Below are positions 9,975 through 18,236 of a stretch of 64,000 bases of DNA, piece by piece. The notes below the pieces were generated by a model. The model saw only the letters and a list, made by a program, of their open reading frames with translations, had not been told where the DNA came from and did not search any database. The stretch covers positions 248,001-312,000 of the forward strand of contig NZ_CVRM01000011.1 in the NCBI RefSeq assembly GCF_001258055.1. The letters are read 5' to 3'. Within the stretch, counting starts at the first letter, position 1, and each line of letters begins with the position of its first letter. The position numbers and the translations under genes were made by a program. Source of the stretch: Phaeobacter italicus. Its GTDB lineage: Bacteria; Pseudomonadota; Alphaproteobacteria; Rhodobacterales; Rhodobacteraceae.

Positions 9975-11195
9975 TCAGGCGGCTGCGGCGCCCATCGTCT
10001 CTTCCATCGCAGACAGGAGAACGCCTGCGATCACGTCAAGCTCGTCCTTGCTGAGCCGCACAGGCAGGCGCACATCGCAGGCCTGCATCAGCATGGCACG
10101 GGTCTGCGGCAGTTCGGGCACGTCTTTCATGAACTGCCAGTTCCAGAAGGCGCGGGCGTTGTCCTCGGACAGGCCAAAGATCTGCACCTTCACGCCCTTG
10201 GTCTCTGATGTGGCGGCAAAGCGGGCGATGTCCTCGCTGCTCATGCCGACCAGATTAAACTGGATCGAATCCGGCGCGCGTTGTTCCGGCGCCAAGGGGG
10301 CAGGGACGGTGATATAGGGCGATTGGTTCAGCTGGTCGGCGACATAGTCGTGGTTTTCCAGCCCGTCCCGGACGCGGCGGGCAAGTTCCGGCAACTGCGG
10401 GCGGATCACCGCCGCGGATAGGTTGCTCATCCGCAGGTTATAGAGCGGCAGCTGGTTCTGCCATTTGGCAAAGGCCTGGGCCAAATCGTCGGTATTGTCC
10501 CCCGGCGCGGGTTTGTGTTTTTTCCAGTTGTGTTCGTAGGCGCCCGACATGATGACGGCACGGGCCACCAGATCGGCATCATCGGTGACCAGAATGCCAC
10601 CTTCGCCTGCGTTGATCATCTTGTAGGACTGGAAGGAAAAGCAGCCGATGGCGCCAAGCGTGCCGATGTTGCGGCCATGCCAGGTGGTGCCAAGCGAATG
10701 GGCGGCGTCTTCGATGACCGGAATGTTGCGGGCCTGGCACAGCGCCATGATGGCATCCATATCAGAGGTGTGGCCGCGCATATGGCTGATGATGACCGCT
10801 TGCACATCATCCAGCTTGGCCTCGAAATCGGCCATGTCGATGCGGTAGTTGTCCTTGACCTCGCACAGGACGGGCACGCAGTCGGCATGCACGACAGAAG
10901 AGGGCACGGCGGCAAAGGTAAAGCCCGGTATCAGCACACGGGCGTCGCGCGGCAGGTCCAGCGCCTTCAGGGACAGAAACAGCGCCGCAGAGCAGGACGA
11001 CACGGCCAGCGCATATTTGCTGCCCAGAAGCTGGGCGAATTCCGATTCCAGCAGGGCCACCGGAGCATCCTGCGGGGCGGTGTAGCGAAACAGATCTCCC
11101 GATTGCATCAGTGCCTCGATGGCTGCGCGCGCGGCCTCGGGGATGGGCTCTGCCTCATGGACATTCGGAACGGTTTGCACGGAAGACTGGCTCAT
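9975..11195 (-). CDS. DegT/DnrJ/EryC1/StrS-family PLP-dependent enzyme
   Basis: A 406-residue fold-type I PLP enzyme of the sugar aminotransferase/dehydratase family. The PLP phosphate site is in SSCSAALFLSLKAL, the ring-stacking region includes PGFTFAAVPSS, the Asp pairing with the pyridine nitrogen is in VIEDAAHSLG (near 163), and the Schiff-base lysine is in SFQSYKMINAGEGG (Lys near 192). Members usually aminate keto-sugars in cell-surface polysaccharide pathways, but no sugar genes are nearby. It sits 118 bases downstream of the amine oxidase of the polyamine-like cluster. An amino-group transfer role there is possible but unproven. Confidence 0.85.
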   Translation of the reverse strand: MSQSSVQTVPNVHEAEPIPEAARAAIEALMQSGDLFRYTAPQDAPVALLESEFAQLLGSKYALAVSSCSAALFLSLKALDLPRDARVLIPGFTFAAVPSSVVHADCVPVLCEVKDNYRIDMADFEAKLDDVQAVIISHMRGHTSDMDAIMALCQARNIPVIEDAAHSLGTTWHGRNIGTLGAIGCFSFQSYKMINAGEGGILVTDDADLVARAVIMSGAYEHNWKKHKPAPGDNTDDLAQAFAKWQNQLPLYNLRMSNLSAAVIRPQLPELARRVRDGLENHDYVADQLNQSPYITVPAPLAPEQRAPDSIQFNLVGMSSEDIARFAATSETKGVKVQIFGLSEDNARAFWNWQFMKDVPELPQTRAMLMQACDVRLPVRLSKDELDVIAGVLLSAMEETMGAAAA

Positions 11196-11313
11196 ATTTC
11201 AAAATCCTGAAGTTGTCCTTTGGGAAATGTAAAATAAGCGGCAGGAGAATGCAAAGCCAACCAGCCAGAAATGGCCACCCCGGCGTGGATTTTCACAGAA
11301 CTGTTGCGGGGAA

Positions 11314-12624
11314 TTAGATCCCCAGCCGATCCCTCAGCGAAAACCACGTCATCGCCAGCACAAGGAGCGGGTTGCGCATGGCCGGGCCTCCGGGAAAGGC
11401 GGGGGCAGGTACGCGCGACATGGTGTCAAAGCCATCGCTTTCGCCCTGCAACGCCAACGCCATCAGCTGACCGGCGTGGGTTGCGGTGCCAACGCCGTGG
11501 CCCGAATAGCCAGAGGCGCTGAGGATATTGGGGGCAAGACGGGCCAGATAGGGCATTCGTTTCATGGTGATGGCAAGCGTCCCGCCCCAGGCGTAGTCGA
11601 TTTTCACATCCTTCAGATGCGGAAAAATCTGGCTCATGGGTTTGCGCACGGTGGCGGCGATATCAGAGGGGAAGCGATAGCCATAGCTCTCTCCGCCGCC
11701 AAACAGCAGGCGGCCATCGTGGCTGAGACGGAAATAGTTCACCACAAATTTGCTATCGGCCACCGCAACGTCGCGGTTCAGAACGCGCGCCGTGTCTTCA
11801 CCCAGCGGTTCGGTCGCGGCAATGAAGTTGTTGATCGGCATGACTTTGGCGGCCACCTGACGGTTCAGCCCGCCCATATAGCCATTGCAGGCAAGGATCA
11901 GCTGGTCAGCCCACACATGCCCCTGTTCGGTTCTGACGAGGACGGGGCTGCCGTCTTCGATTGCGGTCACTTCGCTGGTTTCGCAGATCCGGACACCAGC
12001 TGCCGCTGCCGCGCGCGCAAGGCTGAGCGCATAGTTCAACGGGTGGAGATGAGCCGCGCCATGGTCGAGAAAGCCGCCTTTGTAATCCGGCGAGGGACAC
12101 AGCGCAAAACACGCCTCCTCATCCAGCTGCTCGATCTGGTCATAGCCATAGCGATCCTCAAGAAAGTGGCCGTAGTCATGCAGGTCGCGGGCTTCTGATG
12201 GGGACGAGCCGGTCCAGGCCACGCCCGGTTTCAGATGGCAGTCGGTGCCGTGGCGGGCAATCAGCGATTTGACCAGATCCTTGGCCTCTTCCCCCAGTTG
12301 CCAGAGCTTTGCAGCGTCCTCGCGCCCCATCAGCCCCTCAAGACCTTCCTGATCCATGCGTTGCCCGCTGCCCAACTGGCCGCCATTGCGTCCAGAGGCG
12401 CCAAAGCCCACGCGGTTGGCTTCCAGCAGGATCACCGAGCGGCCCGCCTCTGCCAGATGCAGCGCGGCAGACAGGCCCGTGTAGCCGCCGCCGATGATGC
12501 AGACATCGGCCTTTGCCTCGCCCTGCAATGGCGCAAACGGGGCAAGCGGCGTGGCGGTGGCAGCATACCAGCTGGCGGGATACTGCCCCTTGCGGTCGTT
12601 GGAGTAGAGAAGGTTCAGCGCCAT
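11314..12624 (-). CDS. FAD-dependent oxidoreductase, gamma-glutamylputrescine oxidase-like
   Basis: A 436-residue flavoprotein with CIIGGGYTGLSAALHLAEAG (GxGxxG at about 45-50), GASGRNGGQLGSGQ after it, and the C-terminal GYSGHGVGTATHAGQLMA that contacts FAD. This matches PuuB, which oxidises gamma-glutamylputrescine to the aldehyde with release of ammonia. The gene follows a PuuA-like ligase by 113 bases on the same strand, which strengthens the assignment. GAGGTG precedes the ATG at 12624. Substrate preference among glutamylated amines cannot be read from sequence. Confidence 0.82.
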   Translation of the reverse strand: MALNLLYSNDRKGQYPASWYAATATPLAPFAPLQGEAKADVCIIGGGYTGLSAALHLAEAGRSVILLEANRVGFGASGRNGGQLGSGQRMDQEGLEGLMGREDAAKLWQLGEEAKDLVKSLIARHGTDCHLKPGVAWTGSSPSEARDLHDYGHFLEDRYGYDQIEQLDEEACFALCPSPDYKGGFLDHGAAHLHPLNYALSLARAAAAAGVRICETSEVTAIEDGSPVLVRTEQGHVWADQLILACNGYMGGLNRQVAAKVMPINNFIAATEPLGEDTARVLNRDVAVADSKFVVNYFRLSHDGRLLFGGGESYGYRFPSDIAATVRKPMSQIFPHLKDVKIDYAWGGTLAITMKRMPYLARLAPNILSASGYSGHGVGTATHAGQLMALALQGESDGFDTMSRVPAPAFPGGPAMRNPLLVLAMTWFSLRDRLGI

Positions 12625-12737
12625 TGCACACCTCAATTCCGGGCATGCCGTCCGCGGGGGACGGATATGCCTGTCATCTTTCCAGAAATACTCAAATCTG
12701 CGAGCGTCGCCCCGCAGGGCAACGCTGGACCGGGGTC

Positions 12738-14096
12738 TCAGACGTTCAGCAAGAGATGTTCCCGCTCCCAGGGAGAGATCACCTGCAGGAACTCTTCGTA
12801 TTCTGCCCGTTTCACACAGCTGTAGACACGGGCGAATTCCGGGCCGAGCACCTCGTGCAGGGCTGTTGCCTCTTCAAACAGGTCTAGCGCCTGACCCATC
12901 ACCTGCGGGATGTCGCCTTCTCCCTCATAGGCGTCCCCCTTGAATTGGCGGGTGGGGCGTTCTTCCTGGATGAGGCCGAGATAGCCACAGGCAAGGGAGA
13001 CCGCGATGCCGAGATATGGGTTGCAGTCCATGCCGGCGATCCGGTTTTCCACCCGCCGTGCTTCGGGCCCGGACAGCGGGACGCGAATGCCGGTGGTGCG
13101 GTTGTCACGTGCCCATTCCAGATTGATCGGGGCGGCGTGATCCTTCACGTAGCGGCGGTAGGAGTTCACATAGGGGGCCATCACCGCCAGACCCGCGGGC
13201 AGATGGTTCTGCAGGCCGGCGATAAAGTGGTAGAAGGCATCCGTCTCGCCACCTTGCGGGCCGGAGAAGATGTTCTCTCCGGTTTCGGTATCCAGAATAG
13301 AGTGGTGGATATGCATGGCAGAGCCGGGTTCATCGGCGATCGGTTTGGCCATGAAGGTGGCAAAACAATCGTGGCGCAGCGCGGCTTCGCGGATCAGGCG
13401 TTTGAAATAGAACACTTCGTCTGCCAGTTTCACGGGGTTGCCGTGACGCAGGTTGATTTCCAGCTGGCCTGCGCCGCCTTCCTGGGTGATGCCGTCGATC
13501 TCAAATCCCTGCGCTTCGGCAAAGTCGTAGATATCGTCAATCACCGGGCCGAATTCATCAACGGCGGTCATCGAATAGGCCTGACGGGCGGCAGCCGGTC
13601 GGCCGGACCGGCCCATCATCGGCTCAATATCGCGGGCAGGGTCGATATTGCGCGCAACGAGAAAGAACTCCATCTCGGGCGCCACGACCGGTTTCCAGCC
13701 CTTCGCCTCATAAAGGCCGACCACGCGTTTCAATACATTGCGCGGGCTAAAGGGGACGGGGTTGTCGTCGCGGTCATAGGCGTCATGGATCACCTGCAGC
13801 GTCCAGTCACCGGTCCAGGGTGCGGCGGTCGCGGTGGACATGTCGGGCTTGAGCGTCATGTCCTTTTCGATCCAGCCGTCTTCATCAGCCGCATCGGCCC
13901 AGTCGCCGGTGATCGTCTGATAGAAAATGCTGTCGGGCAGATGAAAGTAGTCTTGCTTGGCAAATTTCGACGCGGGCACGGCCTTGCCTCGGGCAATGCC
14001 CGGCAGGTCCGAGATAACGCATTCAACCTCGTCGAGACGACGGCCCTCCAGATAGGATTGTGCTGCTTCAGGAAGGGTGTCGAGCCAGGCTGACAT
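12738..14096 (-). CDS. Glutamine synthetase family ligase, gamma-glutamylputrescine synthetase-like
   Basis: A 452-residue member of the type I glutamine synthetase fold. It has VAPEMEFFLV (first metal ligand Glu), GAGQLEINLRHGNP, the nucleotide-side GSAMHIHHSILD and the substrate-arginine region NRTTGIRVPLSGPEARRVENR. The N-terminus lacks the normal GlnA start and matches PuuA/GlnA3-type enzymes, which ligate glutamate to putrescine or other amines with ATP. Its ATG overlaps the TGA of the glutamine amidotransferase gene by one base (TGATG). A paralogue lies at 14911-16230. Confidence 0.85.
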   Translation of the reverse strand: MSAWLDTLPEAAQSYLEGRRLDEVECVISDLPGIARGKAVPASKFAKQDYFHLPDSIFYQTITGDWADAADEDGWIEKDMTLKPDMSTATAAPWTGDWTLQVIHDAYDRDDNPVPFSPRNVLKRVVGLYEAKGWKPVVAPEMEFFLVARNIDPARDIEPMMGRSGRPAAARQAYSMTAVDEFGPVIDDIYDFAEAQGFEIDGITQEGGAGQLEINLRHGNPVKLADEVFYFKRLIREAALRHDCFATFMAKPIADEPGSAMHIHHSILDTETGENIFSGPQGGETDAFYHFIAGLQNHLPAGLAVMAPYVNSYRRYVKDHAAPINLEWARDNRTTGIRVPLSGPEARRVENRIAGMDCNPYLGIAVSLACGYLGLIQEERPTRQFKGDAYEGEGDIPQVMGQALDLFEEATALHEVLGPEFARVYSCVKRAEYEEFLQVISPWEREHLLLNV

Positions 14097-14776
14097 CAGG
14101 TCCTCTCTTTCACGAAAAATGCATTGAGGAAGGTTGCGATTTCATCCGATTGGATGGGGTGGTGAAGCTGGTCCTTGGCGGCGTCCAGCAATGCGTCGGG
14201 AACGACGCCACGCCCGCGGCTGTCGATCAGTCCGTCGACAAAGCTGCTGGCGAATTCGGGGTGGGGTTGGGCGGTCCAGATGTGATCGCCATAGGCCAGG
14301 ATGCCGTGCTTGCAGTGATCGTTTCCGGCCAGCACGCGCGCACCCTCTGGCAGTGCGGTGACTTGATCCTGATGCCAGGCATTCAGGCGCAGGGGCTTGC
14401 CGTCCTGTTCATAGGTCACGGGGCCGACGGCCCAGCCGCCAGCGAATTTCTCGACCTTGCCCCCCAGCGCCTGCGCAATGATCTGATGGCCGAAACAGAT
14501 GCCGACAAGCGGCTGCTTGCGGGCGTGGATCTGGCGGATCAGATCCTCGAGCGGCGGGATCCAGTCGTGGTCTTCGTAGGCGCCATGTTTGGAGCCGGTG
14601 ATGAGCCACCCATCCGCCGCCTCGGGGCCAGAGGGAAACTGGTTGTCCACGACGGCGAAGGTTTCAAACTCAAACCCGCCATCGGCCAGGAGGGTCCGGA
14701 ACATCTCGTCATAATTGCCTGCGCTGTCGATCAGGTTTTCGGGCGCGTGGCCGGTTTGCAGAATGCCGATTTTCAT
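14096..14776 (-). CDS. Class I glutamine amidotransferase
   Basis: A 226-residue amidotransferase domain that would hydrolyse glutamine or a gamma-glutamyl amide. The nucleophile is Cys94 in GICFGHQII, and the catalytic His and Glu lie in AQPHPEF (about 172 and 174). The oxyanion GSKHGAYED strand is present. It is more like stand-alone GuaA-type amidotransferases than PuuD, so hydrolysis of gamma-glutamyl products is an inference from context. The stop overlaps the start of the PuuA-like gene. A perfect ATTTGATCAAAT palindrome lies 11 bases before the start codon. Confidence 0.83.
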   Translation of the reverse strand: MKIGILQTGHAPENLIDSAGNYDEMFRTLLADGGFEFETFAVVDNQFPSGPEAADGWLITGSKHGAYEDHDWIPPLEDLIRQIHARKQPLVGICFGHQIIAQALGGKVEKFAGGWAVGPVTYEQDGKPLRLNAWHQDQVTALPEGARVLAGNDHCKHGILAYGDHIWTAQPHPEFASSFVDGLIDSRGRGVVPDALLDAAKDQLHHPIQSDEIATFLNAFFVKERT

Positions 14777-14786
14777 GGTTCACCAG

Positions 14787-14798
14787 ATTTGATCAAAT
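14787..14798. promoter_or_regulatory. Palindromic operator ATTTGATCAAAT upstream of the amidotransferase gene
   Basis: A perfect 12-base palindrome located 11-22 bases upstream of the minus-strand start at 14776. The TTTGATCAAA core recurs at 16292-16301 upstream of the second ligase, and TTGATCAA again at 16423-16430. In high-GC DNA the repetition points to a shared repressor. Confidence 0.55.
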
Positions 14799-14910
14799 TT
14801 AGCCTAGCTGAGCCTCCCCGGACAGGCAAGCACCCGTTGGAAGGTCGTGGCGCATCCCGGCCCCCGGCGCAAAGACGTTCACAGGGGGCGACGGGTTGGC
14901 CGACAGGGCT

Positions 14911-16230
14911 TCATACGGCTTCCAGCCACGAGAGCCAATGTGTCTCGGCCGGGCGCTCTGCAAATCCGGCGATTTCCTGACGTTTCATCATCACGAGGTT
15001 GCGGATGACGCGGTCTGGCAGGATGCGAGCGATCATCGGGTCCGTGTCGAACAGATCGACGGCGGCCTGCCAGCTGGGGGCGAGCTGGGGCAAGCCCTGG
15101 ATGTCGTAGATGTTGCCTTCGGATGGCGCGGGTGGCTGGGCGTTGTCTTCGATGCCGACAAGCGCGGCACCAAGGACGACAGCAAGCATCAGGTAGGGGT
15201 TGATGTCACCACCTGCGACGCGGTGTTCGATCCGCCGGGCCTTGGGGCTGCCGCCGGGAATGCGGATGGCTGCGGTGCGGTTTTCATAAGCCCAGGCCGC
15301 GCTGACCGGAGCGTGGGCACCGGGCACAAGGCGGTCATAGGAATTGCCGTGGGGGGCAAGGATCAGCGTGCTGGCGGGCATCGCATTGAGGCAGCCGGCC
15401 ACTGCATTCAGCAACAGATCAGAGCCCCGTTCGGTGCCGTCATCAAAGATGTTGTTGCCATCCTTGTCGACCACCGAAAAATGCACATGCATCCCGTTGC
15501 CCGCCTCTTCGGCGTAGGGTTTTGCCATGAAGGTCGCTGCAAAGCCGTGTTTGCGGGCAAGGCCGCGCACCAGAGCCTTGAACAACCAGGCATCATCCGC
15601 AGCGCGCAGGGCGTTCTGGTGATTGAGGTTGATCTCGAACTGGCCAAGCCCGGCCTCGGAAATTGCGGACTGGGCGGGGATGCCCATCGCGTCGGCGCCT
15701 GCATAGAGGTCGGTGAAGAAGGCATCAAAGGCATCAAGTTCAGCCACCGAGAGCACCGACTGCTGGTCCAGCTCGCGCCCTGTCAGCGGATCGATGGGCG
15801 GAGCAGGCTGTGCACCGCTGTCATCAATCAGGCTGAACTCCATCTCGGTCGCGGCCATGACCTGCCAGCCGCGCGCCTCATAGCGGGCGAGCACATGGGA
15901 CAGAACGTGGCGTGGATCGCCCATGAAGGGACGGCCATCTTCCCAGTACATCGACATCGGCACCAGCGCAGAAGGACTGGTGAGCCAGGGCATCGGCACC
16001 GGACCCCGGTCTGTCGGCAGCATGATTCCGTCGGCGTCTCCGGTTTCAAAGACCAGCGGGTTGTCTTCCACATCGCGGCCCCAGAGATCCACGTTCAGGG
16101 TCGAGATCGGCATGCGGGCTGATCCATCGTCCAGCTTGTCTGCCAGCCCAACGGGCATACGCTTGCCACGCATCTGGCCATTGAGATCGCAGGCGGCAAT
16201 GCGGATTGTGCGCAGTTTCGACAGATCCAT
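14911..16230 (-). CDS. Glutamine synthetase family ligase (second PuuA-like paralogue)
   Basis: A 439-residue glutamine-synthetase-fold protein. Landmarks are CDLNGQMRGKRMP near the start, TEMEFSLIDD, GLGQFEINLNHQNALRAADD, GNGMHVHFSVVDKDG, and ENRTAAIRIPGGSPKARRIEHRVAGGDINPYL. It aligns with gamma-glutamylamide ligases rather than ammonia-assimilating GlnA, since the loop after the N-terminus and the adenylylation tail are lacking. It is clearly diverged from the ligase at 12738-14096, so the two probably act on different amines. An operator-like palindrome lies about 60 bases upstream, and a terminator separates it from the transporter genes. Confidence 0.85.
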   Translation of the reverse strand: MDLSKLRTIRIAACDLNGQMRGKRMPVGLADKLDDGSARMPISTLNVDLWGRDVEDNPLVFETGDADGIMLPTDRGPVPMPWLTSPSALVPMSMYWEDGRPFMGDPRHVLSHVLARYEARGWQVMAATEMEFSLIDDSGAQPAPPIDPLTGRELDQQSVLSVAELDAFDAFFTDLYAGADAMGIPAQSAISEAGLGQFEINLNHQNALRAADDAWLFKALVRGLARKHGFAATFMAKPYAEEAGNGMHVHFSVVDKDGNNIFDDGTERGSDLLLNAVAGCLNAMPASTLILAPHGNSYDRLVPGAHAPVSAAWAYENRTAAIRIPGGSPKARRIEHRVAGGDINPYLMLAVVLGAALVGIEDNAQPPAPSEGNIYDIQGLPQLAPSWQAAVDLFDTDPMIARILPDRVIRNLVMMKRQEIAGFAERPAETHWLSWLEAV

Positions 16231-16290
16231 CGGAGGGCTCCCTTATTGGTTGCCTCTGTTCTACTGCAGGATTTGCAAGACGCAAAGGAA

Positions 16291-16302
16291 ATTTGATCAA
16301 AA
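16291..16302. promoter_or_regulatory. Second TTTGATCAAA operator, upstream of the ligase at 14911-16230
   Basis: TTTGATCAAA at 16292-16301 is a perfect 10-base palindrome flanked by A on both sides, about 60 bases before the ATG at 16230, a normal operator position. It shares the core with the site at 14787-14798. Confidence 0.55.
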
Positions 16303-16386
16303 GTGGATCTGATCGCTTGGTGTATCCGCATCAGGCCGAGAGGATTGCCTTGTTTTGCAGCGGTTTCAGGGATCTGGGCGCAAAGA

Positions 16387-16411
16387 AAAAGGCGCCGCGG
16401 GGGCGCCTTTT
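16387..16411 (-). terminator. Bidirectional terminator after the ABC transporter operon
   Basis: AAAAGGCGCC at 16387-16396 pairs perfectly with GGCGCCTTTT at 16402-16411, with A/T-runs on both outer sides. It lies just downstream of the permease stop at 16441. Confidence 0.85.
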
Positions 16412-16422
16412 GTGATCAGGTT

Positions 16423-16430
16423 TTGATCAA
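16423..16430. promoter_or_regulatory. Third TTGATCAA palindrome
   Basis: An 8-base palindrome inside TTTTGATCAAG, between the permease stop codon and its terminator. It may be an auxiliary operator for the ligase gene about 190 bases downstream, or chance. Confidence 0.3.
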
Positions 16431-16440
16431 GTGTGCGATC

Positions 16441-17247
16441 TTAGCGGATAAGGTTCATCCGCAACCGCATCTTGGCCTTTTTCTCCTGCGGCAGATGCGC
16501 ATTCAGGCGGCGGTTGATGATGCCAAACAGCCCGATGATGCAAAGCGTCAGCAGAATGAAATAGAACGCGAGGATCGGGTAGGGCACGAAGGGGTTGAAC
16601 GTCTTGTCCGCAAAATAGTTCGCGTAGTAGAGCGCATCGCCCTGCTGGCGCCAAGCCGGGAAGCCGGAGAAGAACACCAGCGTCGTGGCATGGAACAGAA
16701 AGATCGCCTCGTTCGTGTAGGACGGCCAGGCCAGTCGCATCATCGTCGGCCACATGATTCGACGAAACCGCGTCCAGCCGGACAGACCATAGGCATCCGC
16801 TGCTTCGATATCGCCCTTGGGGATGGAGCGCAGCGCGCCATAGAAGATCTCTGCCGAGTAGGCGGCTGTGTTCAGGATCAGAACAATCAGGGCGCCAAGC
16901 CAGGCCGCAGAGAACGGATCAAAGACAGACGACACCGATTTCAGCTGCAGGAACAGGAAGTAGGCAAAGAAGAACTGGATGAACAGCGGCGAGCCACGGA
17001 ACAGGAAAATGAACCATTCGGCGGATTTGCGGATCGGTTTGTTGGCAGAATTCTTTGCCAGCGCAATGCCGTTTGCCATCACGAAACCGGCCATGACGGC
17101 CAATGCACCAAAGTAGATGTTCCAGATCATGCCGGAACCGATCAGGACAAACTGGTCGCAGAGCGTGAAATCGGTGCGCGGCAGCATCCGTTCGCCATAG
17201 CCAAGCGAGCGCAGGCCGTAATCCTGCAGGGTCTGAAGACAGCTCAT
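16441..17247 (-). CDS. Polar amino-acid ABC transporter permease, HisM-like
   Basis: A 268-residue inner-membrane permease with about five helices. The EAA loop that docks the ATPase is seen as SIPKGDIEAADAYGLSGWTRFRRIMWP. RGSPLFIQFFFAYFLFLQL is the typical His/Glu/Arg permease segment. It forms a heterodimer with the HisQ-like protein. Its ATG overlaps the TGA of that gene (ATGA). An N-terminal cytoplasmic extension of about 35 residues precedes the first helix. The substrate is unknown; the adjacent polyamine-type genes suggest a basic amino acid or amine. Confidence 0.9.
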   Translation of the reverse strand: MSCLQTLQDYGLRSLGYGERMLPRTDFTLCDQFVLIGSGMIWNIYFGALAVMAGFVMANGIALAKNSANKPIRKSAEWFIFLFRGSPLFIQFFFAYFLFLQLKSVSSVFDPFSAAWLGALIVLILNTAAYSAEIFYGALRSIPKGDIEAADAYGLSGWTRFRRIMWPTMMRLAWPSYTNEAIFLFHATTLVFFSGFPAWRQQGDALYYANYFADKTFNPFVPYPILAFYFILLTLCIIGLFGIINRRLNAHLPQEKKAKMRLRMNLIR

Positions 17248-18125
17248 GCCGCTTTCCTTTGTGCTTCGCCAGCAAGGGTTGCCTGACCGTGGGAAAGGCG
17301 CCGGCTGATCCGCTCAAGCACCACTTCGGAGACCTTGGTGAACAACAGATAGAACACCAGCAGCCCAAAGAAGTACCACATCCGCCAGTCGCCATGCGGG
17401 TAGTCGGTGAATCGTGCCGTCTTGGAGCCGCCCAGCTCGCGGGCCCAATAGACGATATCTTCTACCCCGAGGAGGAACAGCAGCGGCGTTGCCTTGATTA
17501 GCACCATCCACAGGTTCGACAGGCCGGGCAGCGCATAGGTCCACATCTGCGGCACCAGAATGCGCCAGAACGCCTGGCGGTGGGTCATGCCGTAGGCCTC
17601 GGCCGTTTCGATCTGGGCGCGTGGTACTGCGCGCATGGCACCGAACAGGACGTTGGCGGCAAAGGCGCCGAACACGATGGCAAAGGTGATCACCGCGAGC
17701 GAGAAGCCGTAGACTTCGTGGATCCATTGATCGGAGCTGCTCAGCGGCATCTTAGCGATATCGCAGACGACAAAATCATTGCCCTGCCGCACAGGTGCGT
17801 CCCAGTCTGGGCATTTCACCTTGTGGCGCAGGAATTCGATGCCCTGATCCAAGGCGATCACGAAGAACAGGAAGAAGGCGATATCCGGCACGCCACGCAC
17901 AACGGCGATATAGGCGCGGCCGATCCACGAGAGCGGCGCAAAGCGGGCGCGGGCGGCCATGGCGCCGCCAAAGCCGAACAGCAACGCCGCCGGGGCGGTG
18001 ATGGCCAGCAGCAACAGAACCGTTCCAAAGGACATGTAGAAAGCAAAGTGCTTTCCGGTGGTCAGGTAACAGCTCAGCCACTGGATGCCCTCCAGAATGG
18101 CCGGGTCAGAGCAAAAGGAGAAAAT
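17244..18125 (-). CDS. Polar amino-acid ABC transporter permease, HisQ-like, with probable ATT start
   Basis: A 293-residue inner-membrane permease. The first canonical start (ATG 18035) has no ribosome binding site. The 30 codons before it encode a plausible permease N-terminus (CSDPAILEGIQWLSCYLTTG). No ATG, GTG or TTG occurs between 18035 and the upstream in-frame stop at 18138-18140. An AGAGGT sits five bases before an ATT codon at 18123-18125, so I start there. The EAA loop is AVPRAQIETAEAYGMTHRQAFWRILVPQM. A periplasmic loop of about 40 residues with two cysteines (KCPDW and VVCD) is longer than usual. The stop overlaps the HisM-like start. Confidence 0.85.
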   Translation of the reverse strand: MFSFCSDPAILEGIQWLSCYLTTGKHFAFYMSFGTVLLLLAITAPAALLFGFGGAMAARARFAPLSWIGRAYIAVVRGVPDIAFFLFFVIALDQGIEFLRHKVKCPDWDAPVRQGNDFVVCDIAKMPLSSSDQWIHEVYGFSLAVITFAIVFGAFAANVLFGAMRAVPRAQIETAEAYGMTHRQAFWRILVPQMWTYALPGLSNLWMVLIKATPLLFLLGVEDIVYWARELGGSKTARFTDYPHGDWRMWYFFGLLVFYLLFTKVSEVVLERISRRLSHGQATLAGEAQRKAA

Positions 18126-18185
18126 GGCGGACCTCTTTCAGATTGGGACCGGGAGAGGGGCGCAACAGCGAAACCGGTCAAGGGT

Positions 18186-18210
18186 GAAGGGGGGCACGCA
18201 GCCCCCCTTC
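18186..18210 (-). other. Intercistronic hairpin between binding-protein and permease genes
   Basis: GAAGGGGGGC at 18186-18195 pairs perfectly with GCCCCCCTTC at 18201-18210 around a 5-base loop. There is no T-run on the minus strand. This is the place where mRNA-stabilising hairpins commonly raise binding-protein expression over the permeases. Confidence 0.65.
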
Positions 18211-18236
18211 GATAGTTTGCAGGGTCTGGCCGTGGC

